NCBI RefSeq assembly: GCF_002575655.3
Contig: NC_053036.3
Coordinates: forward strand, 647,797,387 to 647,861,386
DNA: 64,000 bases
From: Aegilops tauschii subsp. strangulata
Lineage: Eukaryota > Streptophyta > Magnoliopsida > Poales > Poaceae
Reading direction: 5' to 3'
Part shown: piece after piece, positions 13,853 through 26,224 of the stretch
Position numbering within the stretch: the stretch's first letter is position 1
How the letters are laid out: the number at the start of each line of letters is the position of its first letter
The notes under the pieces: generated by a model
Told to the model about the DNA's origin: nothing
The model's input: only the letters and a program-made list of their open reading frames with translations
The model's database searches: none
Translations under genes and position numbers: made by a program

Positions 13853-14649
13853 TGTTGGGGAACGTAGTAATTTCAAAATTTTCCTACGAACACGCAAGAT
13901 CATGGTGATGCATAGCAACGAGAGGGGAGAGTGTTGTCCACGTACCCTCGTAGACCGAAAGCGGAAGCGTTAACACAATGCGGTTGATGTAGTCGTACGT
14001 CTTCACGATCCGACCGATCAAGTACCGAACGCACGGCACCTCCGAATTCAGCACACGTTCAGCTCGATGACGTCCCTCGAACTCCGATCCAGCCGAGTGT
14101 TGAGGGAGAGTTTCGTCAGCACGATGGCGTGGTGACGATGATGATGTTCTACCGACGCAGGGCTTCTCCTAAGCACCGCTACGATATTATCGAGGTGTAA
14201 TATGGTGGAGGGGGACACCTGTAGAGCACCTTTATAATCACCCAGTTACGTTGTGACGTTTGGTAGCACACAAAGTGTTCCTCCGGTAAATGGGAGTTGC
14301 ATAATCTCTTAGTCATAGGAACATGTATAAGTCATGAAGAAAGCAATAGCAACATACTAAACGATCGAGTGCTAAGCTAACGGAATGGGTCAAGTCAATC
14401 ACATCATTCTCCTAATGATGTGATCCCGTTAATCAAATGACAACTCATGTCTATGGCTAGGAAACATAACCATCTTTGATCAACGAGCTAGTCAAGTAGA
14501 GGCATACTAGTGACACTATGTTTGTCTATGTATTCACACATGTATCATGTTTCTGGTTAATACAATTCTAGCATGAATAATAAACATTTATCATGAAATA
14601 AGGAAATAAATAATAACTTTATTATTGCCTCTAGGGCATATTTCCTTCA
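13853..14649 (-). repeat. 5' LTR of copia element 1 with internal deletion
   Basis: 797 bp instead of 1717. The first 359 bases match 7035-7393 and the last 435 match the end of the other LTR. At the joint near 14211-14214 a G run followed by ACACC may have given short homology. The missing segment includes the GC-rich transcription-start side of the LTR seen at 7395-8310, so this 5' LTR probably cannot drive transcription. Confidence 0.9.
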
Positions 14650-14654
14650 AAAAT

Positions 14655-15427
14655 GACGTCTGAGCCAGAAAGATAATTTAAAAGGATCAACTGATGATTG
14701 CGTGCATTCGCACTCATGTTGAATCAATAGGAAAATGACGGTGTCTAAGGATACTAACGAATATTGCCAGAAATATGGAAAGCATCCATAATGCAAGCAG
14801 ACAAGTATTGCAGAGCAATAAGCTACTGAGGAATTTTGGAGGATCGAATAGTATTTCAAAAACCATTGTGAAACACATGAACAACTAGGGATAAGCGGAT
14901 ACTCGATAAGGGCGAGAAATTATCCGTAGGGGTATTCAGGTGGCAAGGAACTGCAATGCAGTAGGCACAAAATATTCTCGGAACAATAGAGAGAATTTCG
15001 GGGTATCTTGTAATAACAAGATCAACTGGGAAAGTATGAATGGCGAGTATACGTGGTTATCCATAGGAGTTTATCGATGGAAGGGAATTGCAAAAGCGAT
15101 GAACAGAAGTTCTCGGGTTAATAGCGGAGAGTGTCTTCAGGGTCTTCACGTGCAGCAGACGATCATCAGTAATAAGGGGCTCTCCGGGTGAAAGTGATAA
15201 CGAGATCCTAATGTTAGATTTAGCAAAATTCATTTAAACCCAATGGAAGAGAGGTCAGAGTCCCAGAGTATAGGTCGAGGAATAAAAGATCCTAATACCA
15301 CCCAATGGCGACGTGGGCCCGTAAGACACACAGCCATGTTAGTAAAAGTTTTGCAATGTCTCGACTCGACTTCGGCCAACGAGTTAGAAAGGGGGCTTCC
15401 TACAGGCAGTCGGCTCTGATACCAACT
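14655..15427 (-). other. LARD internal domain, 5' part, with primer-binding site
   Basis: Continuation of the LARD internal sequence after the nested copia element. Non-coding. The last 15 bases on the minus strand give AAGTTGGTATCAGAGCC-type sequence at 15411-15427, a perfect initiator Met-tRNA primer-binding site one to three bases from the LTR. Confidence 0.8.
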
Positions 15428-18400
15428 TGTGACGCCCCTGATTCAATCGTACACTAATCATGCACGCAAACGTGTACGATCAAGATCAGGGACTCACGGG
15501 AAGATATCACAACACAACTCTAAAACATAAATAAGTCATACAAGCATCATAATACAAGCCAGGGGCCTCGAGGGCTCGAATACAAGTGCTCGATCATATA
15601 CGAGTCAGCGGAAGCAACAATATCTGAGTACAGACATAAGTTAAACAAGTTTGCCTTAAGAAGGCTAGCACAAACTGGGATACAGATAGAAAGAGGCGCA
15701 GGCCTCCTGCCTGGGATCCTCCTAAACTACTCCTGGTCGTCGTCAGCGGCCTGCACGTAGTAGTAGGCACCTCCGGTGTAGTAGGAGTCGTCGTCGACGG
15801 TGGCGTCTGTCTCCTGGGCTCCAGCATCTGGTTGCGTCAACCAGGTAGAATGGAAAGGGGGAAAAGAGGGAGAAAAGCAACCGTGAGTACTCATCCAAAG
15901 TACTCGCAAGCAAGGAGCTACACTACATATGCATGGGTATATGTGTAAAGGGCCATATCGGTGGACTGAACTGCAGAATGCCAGAATAAGAGGGGGATAG
16001 CTAATCATGTCGAATACTACGCTTCTGGCCACCTCCATCTTGCAGCATGTAGAAGAGAGTAGATGGTAAGTTCACCAGGTAGCATCGCATAGCATAATCC
16101 TACCCGGCGATCCCCTCCTCATCGCCCTGTTAGAGAGTGATCACCGGGTTGTGTCTCGCACTTGGAAGGGTGTGTTTTATTAAGTATCCGGTTCTAGTTG
16201 TATAAGGTCAAGGTACAACTCCGGGTCGTCCTTTTACCGAGGGACACAGCTATTCGAATAGATAAACTTCCCTGCAGGGGTGCACCACATAACCCAACAC
16301 GCTCGATCCCATTTGGCGGGACACACTTTCCTGGGTCATGCTCGGCCACGGAAGATCAACACGTCCTAGCCCCACCTAGGCACAACAGAGAGGTCAGCAC
16401 GCCGGTCTAAATCCTATGGCACAGGGGTTTGGGCCCATCGCCCATTGCACACCTGCACGTTGCGAATGCGGCCGGAAGCAGACCTAGCCTAGCAGGCGTT
16501 CCAGTCCAATCCGGCGCGCGCCACTCAGTCGCTGGCGTCACGGAGGCTTCGGCTGATACCACGACGTCGAGTGCCCATAACTGTTCCCGCGTAGTTGGTT
16601 AGTGCGTATAGACCAACTGGCCAGACTCAGATCAAATACCAAGAACTCGTTAAGCGTGTTATTTTGAAGTAACCGCGGACGCCGACCAGGGCCAGGCCCA
16701 CCTCTCTCCTAGGTGGTCTCAACCTGCCCTGTCGCTCCGCCACAAAGTAACAGTCGGGGGCCGTCAGGAACCCAGGCCCACCTCTACCGGGATGGAGCCA
16801 CCTGTCCTTTCAGCCCCCTCATCAGAATCACTTGCGGGTACTCAACGAGCTGACTCGACTTTAGTCACCACATGTGTCATGTATATAAAGTATATAGTAT
16901 ATACCCGTGATCACCTCCCTAGTGATCACGCCCCAGTAATATGGCATGGCAGACGGACAAGAATGTAGGGCTACTGATGGAACACTAGCATCCTATACTA
17001 AGCAGTAGGATAGCAGGTAGGGTAACAACTGTAGCAACAATGACAGGCTATGCATAAGTATAGGATTAACCGAAAGCAGTAACATGCTACACTACTCTAA
17101 TGCAAGCAGTATAGAGAAGGAATAGGTGATATCTGGTGATCAAGGGGGGGGGCTTGCCTGGAAGCTCAGCCGAGAAGGAGGGGTCATCAACAGCGTAGTC
17201 GGTCGGGGCACCAGCAGCGGCGTCAGTCTCGTAGTCTACCGGAGAAGAGGGGGAAGAAACAATAAATATAAGGCAAAAATAAGCATGACGATGGAAGACA
17301 TGTCAATGCGCGGTGCTAGGTGTGCCCTAACACGGTAGTAGGTGGTACCGGGAAAGGGGGAAACATCCGGGAAAGTATTCCTGGTGTTTTCCGTTTTCGG
17401 ACAGATGAACCGGAGGGGGAAAGTTGCGTGTTTGCTATGCTAGGGATGTGTGGCGGGCGAACGGGCTGCGTATCCGGATTCGTCTCGTCGTTCTGAGCAA
17501 CTTTCATGTACAAAGTATTTTCATCCGAATTTCAGATTATTTACTATGATTTTTCGAAGATTTAAAAGATTTTCTAATTTTCTGGAATTTATTTAATTCA
17601 AAAATAACAGTAAATACCTTTTAAACACAGACTAAGCCAGCCACAATCGATGACATGTGGGGCCAGCCAAAGTCCAGTCAGCAGTACAGTCAGCATTGAC
17701 TTGGTCAATGTTGACCAGTCAACAGGGTTAATGGGGCCCCATATGTCAGTGTCACATGTGTTTTAACAAAAAGCTTAAAACAGTCTAATTAGAGGTGAGG
17801 CCCTACTGTAATTGACACATCAAGCTAATTACAAGTTAATTAGCTAATTAAGCTACATTAATTAATTTAATTTATTAATTGATTAGTATCATTTTCCTTT
17901 TACCCCATTTTTTCATTTTACAGGGGCGGATCCCATATGGCAGTGGCCTATAGGGCCACCAAGGGGTTGGATGGGCACGGACGCGTGCGTGCTCGCCGGT
18001 GACAACAGAGCGATGGGGTCGGTATGGAAGTGGTCCACTGGCGTCGGCCGGAGCCGCAACAGGCAGGCAGCGGAGCAGCAGAGCTGCAACGTGGTGCAGG
18101 AGCAGGCGGGGATGGCGTGGGGTGTGGCCGGGCGGAGACGGGGCAGGCGCGGCTGTGTGCGGACAGCAGGCCGCAGCAACGGCGCGGCGAGGGCAGCGGC
18201 GGGGTCCGGGCACGCGCGCAGGCGCAGCCGTGGCTTGCGTAGGGCGCGAGGACGATGGGTGCTGGGCGCGCGCGGGCAGCCAAGGTCGCCGCCGGAGCAG
18301 GGGACGCGGTCGACGACGAGCTAGGAGGGGCGGTGGCGCGTCTGTAGACCGGGGCGGTGAGCGCGGCGATGTCCAGCGGGCGCGGATGCTGCCGTCGCGG

Positions 18401-19349
18401 GCGAGGGAGCGACGCAGGGGAGGCGAAGCGAGGGCCGCCGTGGTGAGGTGCGAGGCACGGGAAGAAGGAGGACCGGGGTCCTCACCGGGGTGCGTAGGGA
18501 CGGGGCAGCGGTGCGTGAGGAGGAGGATGGAGACGGTGTGTCATGGAGGAGGCAGACCGGCGGCGAGGACGGGGGCAGGCCGGCGAGGTGGTCCTGGTCG
18601 ACGGCGAGGTGGCGATCCAGTCGGCGGCGCGGTCGGCGCGAGGCGTGGCCGCGGCTTCCGGCGGGCGTCGCGCGAGGGAGAGGAGGGGCGAGGGGTCAAC
18701 GGGGGTGGGGGCGTGGTCGCCCCCGCCCCCGATCTGGATCGGGGGAGTGGGGGAGAGAGTGAGTGGGGGAGGGAGTGCGTGGTGGGGGGGTTAGGGTTTC
18801 AGGACGTGGGGGATAAGGGAGTTGGTGGTTCGGCCGGTTAGGCCTCTTTTAGTTAGGTGGGCCAAATGGCCCAGTAGGTTAGGTCCTCCGTTTTCTTTTC
18901 CTTTTATTGTTTTGTTTTATTTTTACTTTTTCTTTTCTGCTTTCTTTTATTTATTTAATAATTTATAGTTTTACAAAAAGTAAAACCCATACCTAAAATA
19001 GAGTTACAATTCCAACTACTTTCACAGAAAGTTTTGCCCCTGATCAAAATAGTTTAGCATTTTATAATATTCAAAAGGCATTTATTTAATAGTTTTACCT
19101 ACTATTTTAATCATTTAAGTGCATTTAATCCTTTTATAAAAATGTGGTTTCTCCATAATAATTACCTATGCATTATTTGGCAACACCCCAACATTTTAGT
19201 TTTAATATTTGAAAATCTTTACCGTTTGACTTTATTTTAAGTTTGAATTTCGAATCGATTTTGAACTAACACGAGATTAACAACAGTAACCGTGGTGACG
19301 TGGCATCATTAACGTGGGATTATTGTAGCCTAATTATCCGGGCGTCACA
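15428..19349 (-). repeat. 5' LTR of the LARD (complete, 3.9 kb)
   Basis: Starts TGTGACGCCCC and ends GGGCGTCACA; 3922 bp. It shares all landmarks with 1-3601, including the palindrome GTGATCACCTCCCTAGTGATCAC near 16906-16928 (written here as two halves, GTGATCAC and its copy), a TATA-rich stretch near 16882 (TATATAAAGTATATAG), and the GC-rich block 17930-18800. The LTR pair differ at a small share of positions, so the insertion is not very recent but is still well preserved. Confidence 0.9.
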
Positions 19350-19889
19350 GCGGCGGCGGGTGGTGGGGCGACGGGGCAAGGGGGGTGGCGGGTGGTCTGG
19401 GCGACGGGGCGAGAGGCGGTGGGTGGGCAGGTGGCGGCGGCGGGTGGTGGGGGTGGCGGCGGGTGGCTGGTGGCGGGGGCGGCGGTGGTCGTCGGGGTGG
19501 GGAGGACGGAAAGAGAGAGAGAGGGAGGGAGCGGGGTGGGGGGACGGCCGTTAGTTAGATTATCTCTTTGCCGTCCGCCCCCCTTTGCCGTCCGCTTTTT
19601 TGCTCTTTGCCGTCTGCTAGCAGACGGCAAAGAGGGGGTCGTTAGGTTTTTTTCTAAACAGCTCGTTAGTGGGGCCCACCTCTCTCTTTGCCGTCCGCCA
19701 GCTGACGGCAAAGATTCTTTGCCGTCCGCTAGCAGACGACAAAGAATTGGCTGATGGCAAAGACATTCTTTGCCATCAGCCAGTTCTTTGCCGTCCGTTT
19801 TTTGCAAGCTGACGGCAAAGACCTTCTTTGCCGTCCGCCAGCAGACGGCAAAGAATAGGCAGACGGCAAATAAGTAAATTCCAGTAGTG
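19350..19889. mobile_element. Right end of a CACTA transposon (target of the LARD)
   Basis: It ends in CCAGTAGTG at 19889, the reverse of a CACTACTGG terminus. 19555-19870 is packed with direct and inverted copies of TTTGCCGTCYGC / GCAGACGGCAAAG, the subterminal transposase-binding type repeats of CACTA elements. A GC-rich block (19350-19550) precedes them. The element runs leftward into the LARD LTR, so its other half should lie beyond the left edge of the window. Confidence 0.8.
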
Positions 19890-20470
19890 CACTCAAGCTT
19901 TTTCCTTCACACATTTTAATTATATTTATCTTTGTCGCACTAAATATTATCATACATTAATTATTCCGAAGCTATAATTTTGCCGACCCTACTTTTTAGC
20001 CAAGTTGTACAATGAAGGATCACTCAGATCGGCCATCATGGCAATATGTATCAATAGCAACCAATAATCAGCAGTCAATTCATGTATTTTTTATTACAAC
20101 TCTATCTCCTAAAAAAATATTAGCAATCAGACTTCTTGAAAGTTCATCTCTATCGATCAAAGATTACCAAATACAATGACAATTGGCAGCAAAACAAACA
20201 ACAATGCAACTTTGATGCTCTTCCCCTGTCTCTTCTATGTGTTGTCAATAGCAAAGAGCAATATAGTCAATAGCACTATTTCTTCTTCCACTGACTGGTA
20301 CATTACATATTACAATATGCATGCGGATGACCAAACCCCTGAATAATGTCATCATCAGTCATCGAAGCATAAGTTTAAGTACATTGTACCTGACATGAGA
20401 TTCAAAACAACATTGTACATGCAAACTAAGTTTATATATCCTTCATGTATGGAGAACGGAAGTTTGGCTC
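19890..20470. other. Intergenic DNA, nothing recognised
   Basis: AT-rich single-copy-looking DNA. I see no coding frame of note, no repeat structure and no RNA gene. Confidence 0.5.
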
Positions 20471-20862
20471 TTGGCCTCCATGGAGGCCTTTTTTGAAAAA
20501 AAATCAAAATTCAAACTTGTTGGTATAAAAAAAAGCTGAAAAAATTTGTGCAAGTAAATAAGAATGTTATATGTATGTGTGTAAAATTTCAGGAAAAAAA
20601 TGTTGAAATGCGACCTGTACAAAAACACAAATTCATGGTTTGGGAGGATGAATAGTATCGTTTGTTAGAAAGGCCCGGATTTGTCCTTTTTGTGCAGCCC
20701 TCATTTGAACGCATTTTGCCCTGAAAATTTACACACATGTGTGTTATGCCTTCATGTATATCTGTGTATTTTTTTAGATTTTTTGAAATGTAGAAAATAT
20801 GAAATTTGATGAAATTTGTTTTTTTTTTTCAAAACCGAGCTCCATGGAGCTCGGCCTCCAAA
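20471..20862. mobile_element. MITE-like element with palindromic ends
   Basis: The left end holds the perfect 16-bp palindrome GGCCTCCATGGAGGCC (20473-20488) followed by a T/A run. The right end holds a perfect 20-bp palindrome centred on CCATGG (20835-20854) preceded by a T run and AAAA. The outer edges (TTGGCCTCC and GGCCTCCAA) form an inverted pair. The interior is AT-rich and non-coding. The size and structure fit a non-autonomous DNA transposon. The superfamily is not certain, and I could not define a target duplication. Confidence 0.5.
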
Positions 20863-22341
20863 GACAATATTTGCTTGATGTATTACTTACTTTGCACGCT
20901 AAAAGTCTCCCAAGTAAGCAACAATGTACAAAACAATTTCGACTATTTTCAGTTATCATTTGTCAAGAAATGAAGAGGCAGCACATCAACCACACAAATC
21001 ATCTGGCGCTTTTCAAGCTCCGCCACCAGCTAGATTTGGGAGGAAATGGCTTTCTGAGATAATATAGAGTGAAGAGTGCTCTATGCATTGAGAATTCACA
21101 TATCTTCTATTATCAATGTCAGATTATACTTACGCGCGCCTCAACAAATATCTAATGATTAAACCCAACAATTAGTTAAGCCATGTCCTTTACATAAATT
21201 CTAAAAACAGATTCTATTCAGTGGTAGTAGCTCATTCTGTTGACATAATTTATTCTTTCTTCTCCTCTCTTTAGATGCAAGGTCCCTAATTTGATGAGTT
21301 TGTTACTGAACTTCCGCACACACTTATGGCCCCGATGACTATGGTCTAGAGAATAGGCACTGACCTGAAACTTGACAAAAAGTGGTCTGCAACACATACA
21401 TCACTTTGACGAGAATACGAGATGCTGCCAAGCTTATTTTGTGGTGACTTGTATTTACGCGCCCCTGTTGACTTAAGATAAAGAAAACTATCTGTTTAAA
21501 TTATATCAATGAAGGGCAAGAATGAAAAAAGTCTAATAAAGGAAGAAAACACGAATAGAACCTGGTTTGTTGAAGTGGTTGGATGTGTACTATGGAATAT
21601 ATGGAAACATATCAGAAATTGGTTGATCATTGAGGGGAAGGTGCATTCCATTGCACATTGAAACGTTATGTTTAAGAAGGATCTTTATTTTATCTCTTTT
21701 AGAGTTGAAGAATAACACATAGATTCTCTTGTCCTGTAGTTGACATCTTATTTGTAATTCTTCTTCCCTCTTCTTGTATATTACCATGCAAACCCCCTTT
21801 AGTCTCTCTGACTTTGTTAGCCGAGCCCTAACTCTGGACTCTTTTGTACATTTTTGCTAACTTATTAGTGGAAAAAAAATTCAATAGAGCAAACATGTTC
21901 ATCATCTTTCTCTATCTCAAAAATAGCAAGATGTTCATATTTATTCCTTATATTTGCAACTCCTTGTTGACAAGTCTCGATAATAATAGCCGTTGTAGTT
22001 CGTGAAGTCGACGATGCCATTATGCTGTACTGTGAAACTGATCATGGAAATACATACTCCCAAGAAAAAAAATCTGAAGTTCATAAGCTAGTTATATGTG
22101 AAGGAAAAAAAATACAGATCTGCACTTATTTTCATACAGGGGACCACTGTGGACAAGTGCTCCCACAGTAATATGTAACCTATTGTATGCAAACTTGAGG
22201 CACTTAGACCTGGAGATAACTTTGCCATCATCATATTACAAAGAAAAACAATCCCACATGTCAAATGTTGATCATCCTAATCATATGTTTGAACTTGGTT
22301 TTGAGATTTAGAAGTATACAAATTCATGCACCGAAGAGTTA
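20863..22341. other. Intergenic DNA with a possible LINE remnant
   Basis: Mostly featureless. At about 21563-21640 the plus strand reads VLWNIWKHIRN-like residues, resembling the C-terminal end of plant LINE reverse transcriptases (W.IWK.RN). The following 200 bases have stops and an A-rich end near 21880. This is a weak hint of an old 5'-truncated LINE. No other feature is seen. Confidence 0.35.
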
Positions 22342-22472
22342 CACTAGTAGGAAAAGGGGCTTTTACCCCGGTTGGTAAGGGCCTTTTGTCCCGGTTTTCG
22401 AACCGGGACTAAAGGGTCGTTACTAAAGCCCTAACCCTTTAGTCCCGGTTCTTACACGAACCGGGACAGAAG

Positions 22473-24179
22473 TGTTGGGGATCGTAGCAGAAATTAAAAA
22501 ATTTCTACGCATCACCAAGATCAATCTATGGAGTCATCTAGCAACGAGAGAGAGGAGTGCATCTACATACCATTGTAGATCGCGAGCGGAAGCGTTCAAG
22601 TGAACGGGGTTGATGGAGTCGTACTCGTCGTGATCCAAATCACCGATGACCGAGCGCCGAACGGACGGCACCTCCGCGTTCAACACACGTACGGTTGGGG
22701 AAGACGTCTCGTCCTTCTTGATCCAGCAAGGGGGAAGGAGAGGTTGATGGAGATCCAGCAGCACGACGGCGTGGTGGTGGACGTAGCGGGGATCTCGGCA
22801 GGGCTTCGCCAAGCTCAGCGAGAGGGAGAGGTGTTACGGGAGGGAGAGGGAGGCGCCAGGGGCTGTGGTGCGGCTGCCCTCCCTCCCCCCTTTATATAGG
22901 CCCCCTAGGGGGCCGCCGGCCCTGGGAGATCCCATCTCCAAAGGGGGCGTCGGCCAAGGGGGTGGCTTGCCCCCAAGCCAAGTGGGGCGCCCCCCACCCC
23001 TAGGGTTTCCAACCCTAGGCGCACGGGAGGCCCAAGGGGGGCGCACCAGCCCACCAGGGGCTGGTTCCCTTCCCCACTTCAGCCCATGAGGCCCTCAGGG
23101 ATAGGTGGCCCCACCCGGTGGACCCCCGGGACCCTTCCGGTAGTCCCGGTACAATACCGGTGACCCCCGAAACTTTCCCGGTGGCCGAAACTGGGCTTCC
23201 TATATATAATTATTCACCTCCGGACCATTCCGGAACTCCTCGTGACGTCCGGGATCTCATCTGGGACTCCGAACAACTTTCAGATTTCTGCATACTAATA
23301 TCTCTACAACCCTAGCGTCACCGAACCTTAAGTGTGTAGACCCTACGGGTTCGGGAGACATGCAGACATGACCGAGACGACTCTCCAGTCAATAACCAAC
23401 AGCGGGATCTGGATACCCATGTTGGCTCCCACATGTTCCACGATGATCTCATCGGATGAACCACGATGTCGAGGATTCAATCAATCCCGTATACAATTCC
23501 CTTTGTCAATCGGTACGTTACTTGCCCGAGATTCGATCGTCGGTATCCCAATACCTTGTTCAATCTCGTTACTGGCAAGTCACTTTACTCGTACCGTAAT
23601 GCATGATCCCGTGACCAGACATTTGGTCACATTGAGCTCATTATGATGATGCATTACAGAGTGGGCCCAGAGATACCTCTCCGTCATACGGAGTGAAAAA
23701 TCCCAGTCTCGATTCGTGCCAACCCAACAGACACTTTCGGAGATACCCGTAGTGCACCTTTATAGTCACCCAGTTACATTGTGACGTTTGGCACACCCAA
23801 AGCACTCCTACGGTATCCGGGAGTTGCACAATCTCATGTCTAAGGAAATGATACTTGACATTTGGAAAAACTCTAGCAAACGAACTACACGATCTTGTGC
23901 TATGCTTAGGATTGGGTCTTGTCCATCACATCATTCTCCTAATGATGTGATCCCGTTATCAATGACATCCAATGTCCATAGTCAGGAAACCATGACTATC
24001 TGTTGATCAACGAGCTAGTCAACTAGAGGCTCACTAGGGACATGTTGTGGTCTATGTATTCACACATGTATTACGATTTCCGGATAACACAATTATAGCA
24101 TGAACAATAGACAATTATCATGAACAAGGAAATATAATAATAACCATTTTATTATTGCCTCTAGGGCATATTTCCAACA
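22473..24179 (-). repeat. 3' LTR of copia element 2
   Basis: 1707 bp, TG...CA ends on both strands. It matches 29462-30157 joined with 35716-36737. A GC-rich segment (22830-23130) gives spurious frames on both strands, none of them a gene. Confidence 0.92.
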
Positions 24180-24211
24180 GTCTCCCAGTTGCACTAGAGT
24201 CAATAATCTAG

Positions 24212-25150
24212 TTACATTGTGATGAATCGAACACCCATAGAGTTCTGGTGTTGATCATGTTTTGCTCTAGGGAGAGGTTTAGTCAACGAATCTGCTACAT
24301 TCAGGTCCGTATGTACTTTACAAATATCTATGTCTCCATTTTGAACACTTTCACGAATTGAGTTGAAGCGACGCTTGATATGCCTGGTCTTCCTGTGAAA
24401 CCTGGGCTCCTTGGCAAGGGCAATAGCTCTAGTGTTGTCACAGAAGAGAGTCATCGGGCCCGACGCATTGGGAATCACCCCTAGGTCAGTAATGAACTCC
24501 TTCATCCAGATTGCTTCTTGCCCTGCCTCTGAGGCCGCCATGTACTCCGCTTCACATGTAGATCCCGCCACGACGCTTTGCTTGCAACTGCACCAGCTTA
24601 CTGCACCTCCATTCAAAATATACACGTATCCGGTTTGTGACTTAGAGTCATCCAGATCTGTGTCGAAGCTAGCATCGAGCTCTTCGTCACCTCCATAAAC
24701 GAGAAACATATCCTTAGTCCTCTTCAGGTACTTCAGGATATTCTTGACCGCTGTCCAGTGTTCCATGCCGGGATTACTTTGGTACCTTCCTACCAAACTT
24801 ACAGCAAGGTTTACATCAGGTCTGGTACACAGCATGGCATACATAATAGACCCTATGGCTGAGGCATAGGGGACGACACTCATCTTTTCTCTATCTTTTG
24901 CCGTGGTCGGGCATTGAGCCGTGCTCAATTGCACACCTTGCAATACAGGCAAGAACCCCTTCTTGGACTGATCCATATTGAACTTCTTCAATATCATGTC
25001 AAGGTACGTACTCTGTGAAAGACCAATGAGGCGTCTTGATCTATCTCTATAGATCTTGATGCCTAATATATAAGCAGCTTCTCCAAGGTCCTTCATTGAA
25101 AAACATTTATTCAAATAGGCCTTTATACTTTCCAAGAATTCTATAACATT
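24212..25150 (-). pseudogene. Copia pol, end of RT and RNase H
   Basis: About 310 residues. Starting just after an in-frame TGA, it contains the RT thumb region (LGEAAYILGIKI, ASAIGSIMYAMLCTRPD) and the RNase H domain with its acidic residues in GSTCEAEYMAASEA, plus FCDNTRAIALA and the conserved HIKRRFNSIRE tail. RNase H removes the RNA strand of the RNA-DNA hybrid during reverse transcription. It belongs to the same polyprotein as the next two entries, and the TGA at 25151-25153 separates it from the RT palm. Confidence 0.88.
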
Positions 25151-26224
25151 TCACATCAATAGTATGTCATCCACATATAATAAGAGAAATGCTACAGAGC
25201 TCCCACTCACTTTCTTGTAAACACAGGCTTCTCCATAAGTCTGTGTAAACCCAAACGCTTTGATCATCTCATCAAAGCGAATGTTCCAACTCCGAGATGC
25301 TTGCACCAGCCCATAGATGGAGCGCTGGAGCTTGCATACCTTGTTAGCATTCTTAGGATCGACAAAACCTTCCGGTTGCATCATATACAATTCTTCCTTA
25401 AGAAAGCCGTTAAGGAATGCTGTTTTGACGTCCATTTGCCATATCTCATAATCATAGAATGAGGCAATTGCTAACATGATTCGGACGGACTTCAGCTTCG
25501 CTACGGGTGAGAAAGTCTCATCGTAGTCCACCCCTTGAACTTGTCGATAACCCTTAGCGACAAGTCGAGCCTTATAGACGGTCACATTACCGTTCGCGTC
25601 TGTCTTCTTCTTAAAGATCCATTTATTTTCTATGGCTCGCCGATCATCGGGCAAGTCAGTCAAAGTCCATACTTTGTTTTCATACATGGATCCTATCTCG
25701 GATTTCATGGCTTCTGGCCATTTGTCGGAATCTGGGCCCGCCATTGCTTCTTCATAGTTCGAAGGTTCACCGTTGTCTAACAACATGATTTCCAAGACAG
25801 GGTTGCCGTACCACTCTGGCGCGGAACGTGTCCTTGTGGACCTACAAAGTTCAGTAGGAGCTTGATCCGAAGTACCTTGATCATCATCATCATTAACTTC
25901 CTCTCTAGTCGGTGCATGCACCACAGGAACATTTTCCTGAGCTGCGCTACTTTCCGCTTCAAGAGGTAGTACTTCATCAAGTTCCACTTTCCTCCCACTT
26001 ATTTCTTTCGAGAGAAACTCTTTCTCCAGAAAGGACCCGTTCTTGGCAACAAAGATCTTGCCTTCGGATCTGAGGTAGAAGGTATACCCAATGGTTTCCT
26101 TAGGGTATCCTATGAAGACGCATTTCTCCGACTTGGGTTCGAGCTTTTCAGGTTGAAGTTTCTTGACATAAGCATCGCATCCCCAAACTTTTAGAAACGA
26201 CAGCTTAGGTTTTTCCCAAACCAT
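25151..26224 (-). pseudogene. Copia pol, integrase tail and reverse transcriptase
   Basis: About 357 residues: the integrase C-terminal GKKP/KLSFLKVWGCDAYVKK-type region, an acidic linker, then the RT with ARLVAKGYRQVQGVDY, QMDVKTAFLNG and the catalytic YVDDILL near the end. A one-base loss at about 26207-26215 puts it out of frame with the upstream integrase core. A TGA at 25151-25153, two codons after LLM, stops it before the RT thumb. The reading is otherwise intact, so inactivation looks recent. Confidence 0.88.

Larger units (their letters stand above)
7035..14649 (-). mobile_element. Decayed Angela/WIS/BARE1-group copia retrotransposon
   Basis: Bounded by TGTTGGGGAACG at 7035 and TTTCCTTCA at 14649, with the 5-bp duplication AAAAT on both sides (7030-7034 and 14650-14654). 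The ends and the CCCTAGAGGC-type LTR start are those of the Triticeae Angela/WIS/BARE1 group. The order on the minus strand is 5' LTR (13853-14649), primer-binding region, leader, gag, pol, 3' LTR (7035-8751). The element is dead: the 5' LTR has a 0.9-kb deletion, gag and pol carry several stops and frameshifts, and the RNase H core is missing. It interrupts the LARD internal domain. Confidence 0.92.
1..19349 (-). mobile_element. LARD-type LTR retrotransposon (gypsy-like signals), interrupted by a copia element
   Basis: Two long direct repeats (1-3601 and 15428-19349) flank an internal region without coding capacity. The repeat ends are TGTGACG and CGTCACA, an inverted terminal pair. Next to the right copy, 15413-15427 reads in reverse as TTGGTATCAGAGCC, the usual primer-binding site for initiator Met-tRNA. 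Next to the left copy there is a purine-rich tract on the minus strand. Both place the element on the minus strand, so the right LTR is its 5' LTR. The left LTR lacks about 316 bases, cut by the window edge. Without the nested copia the internal part is about 4.2 kb and shows no gag or pol. LTRs near 4 kb with a non-coding domain of this size match large retrotransposon derivatives such as barley Sukkula, but I cannot assign the family from sequence alone. Confidence 0.85.

Noticed and set aside
22600..23089. Open frames in the copia LTR, also at 29589-30236
   Set aside because: Both strands are open due to GC-rich LTR sequence; no domain, and repeated in each LTR.
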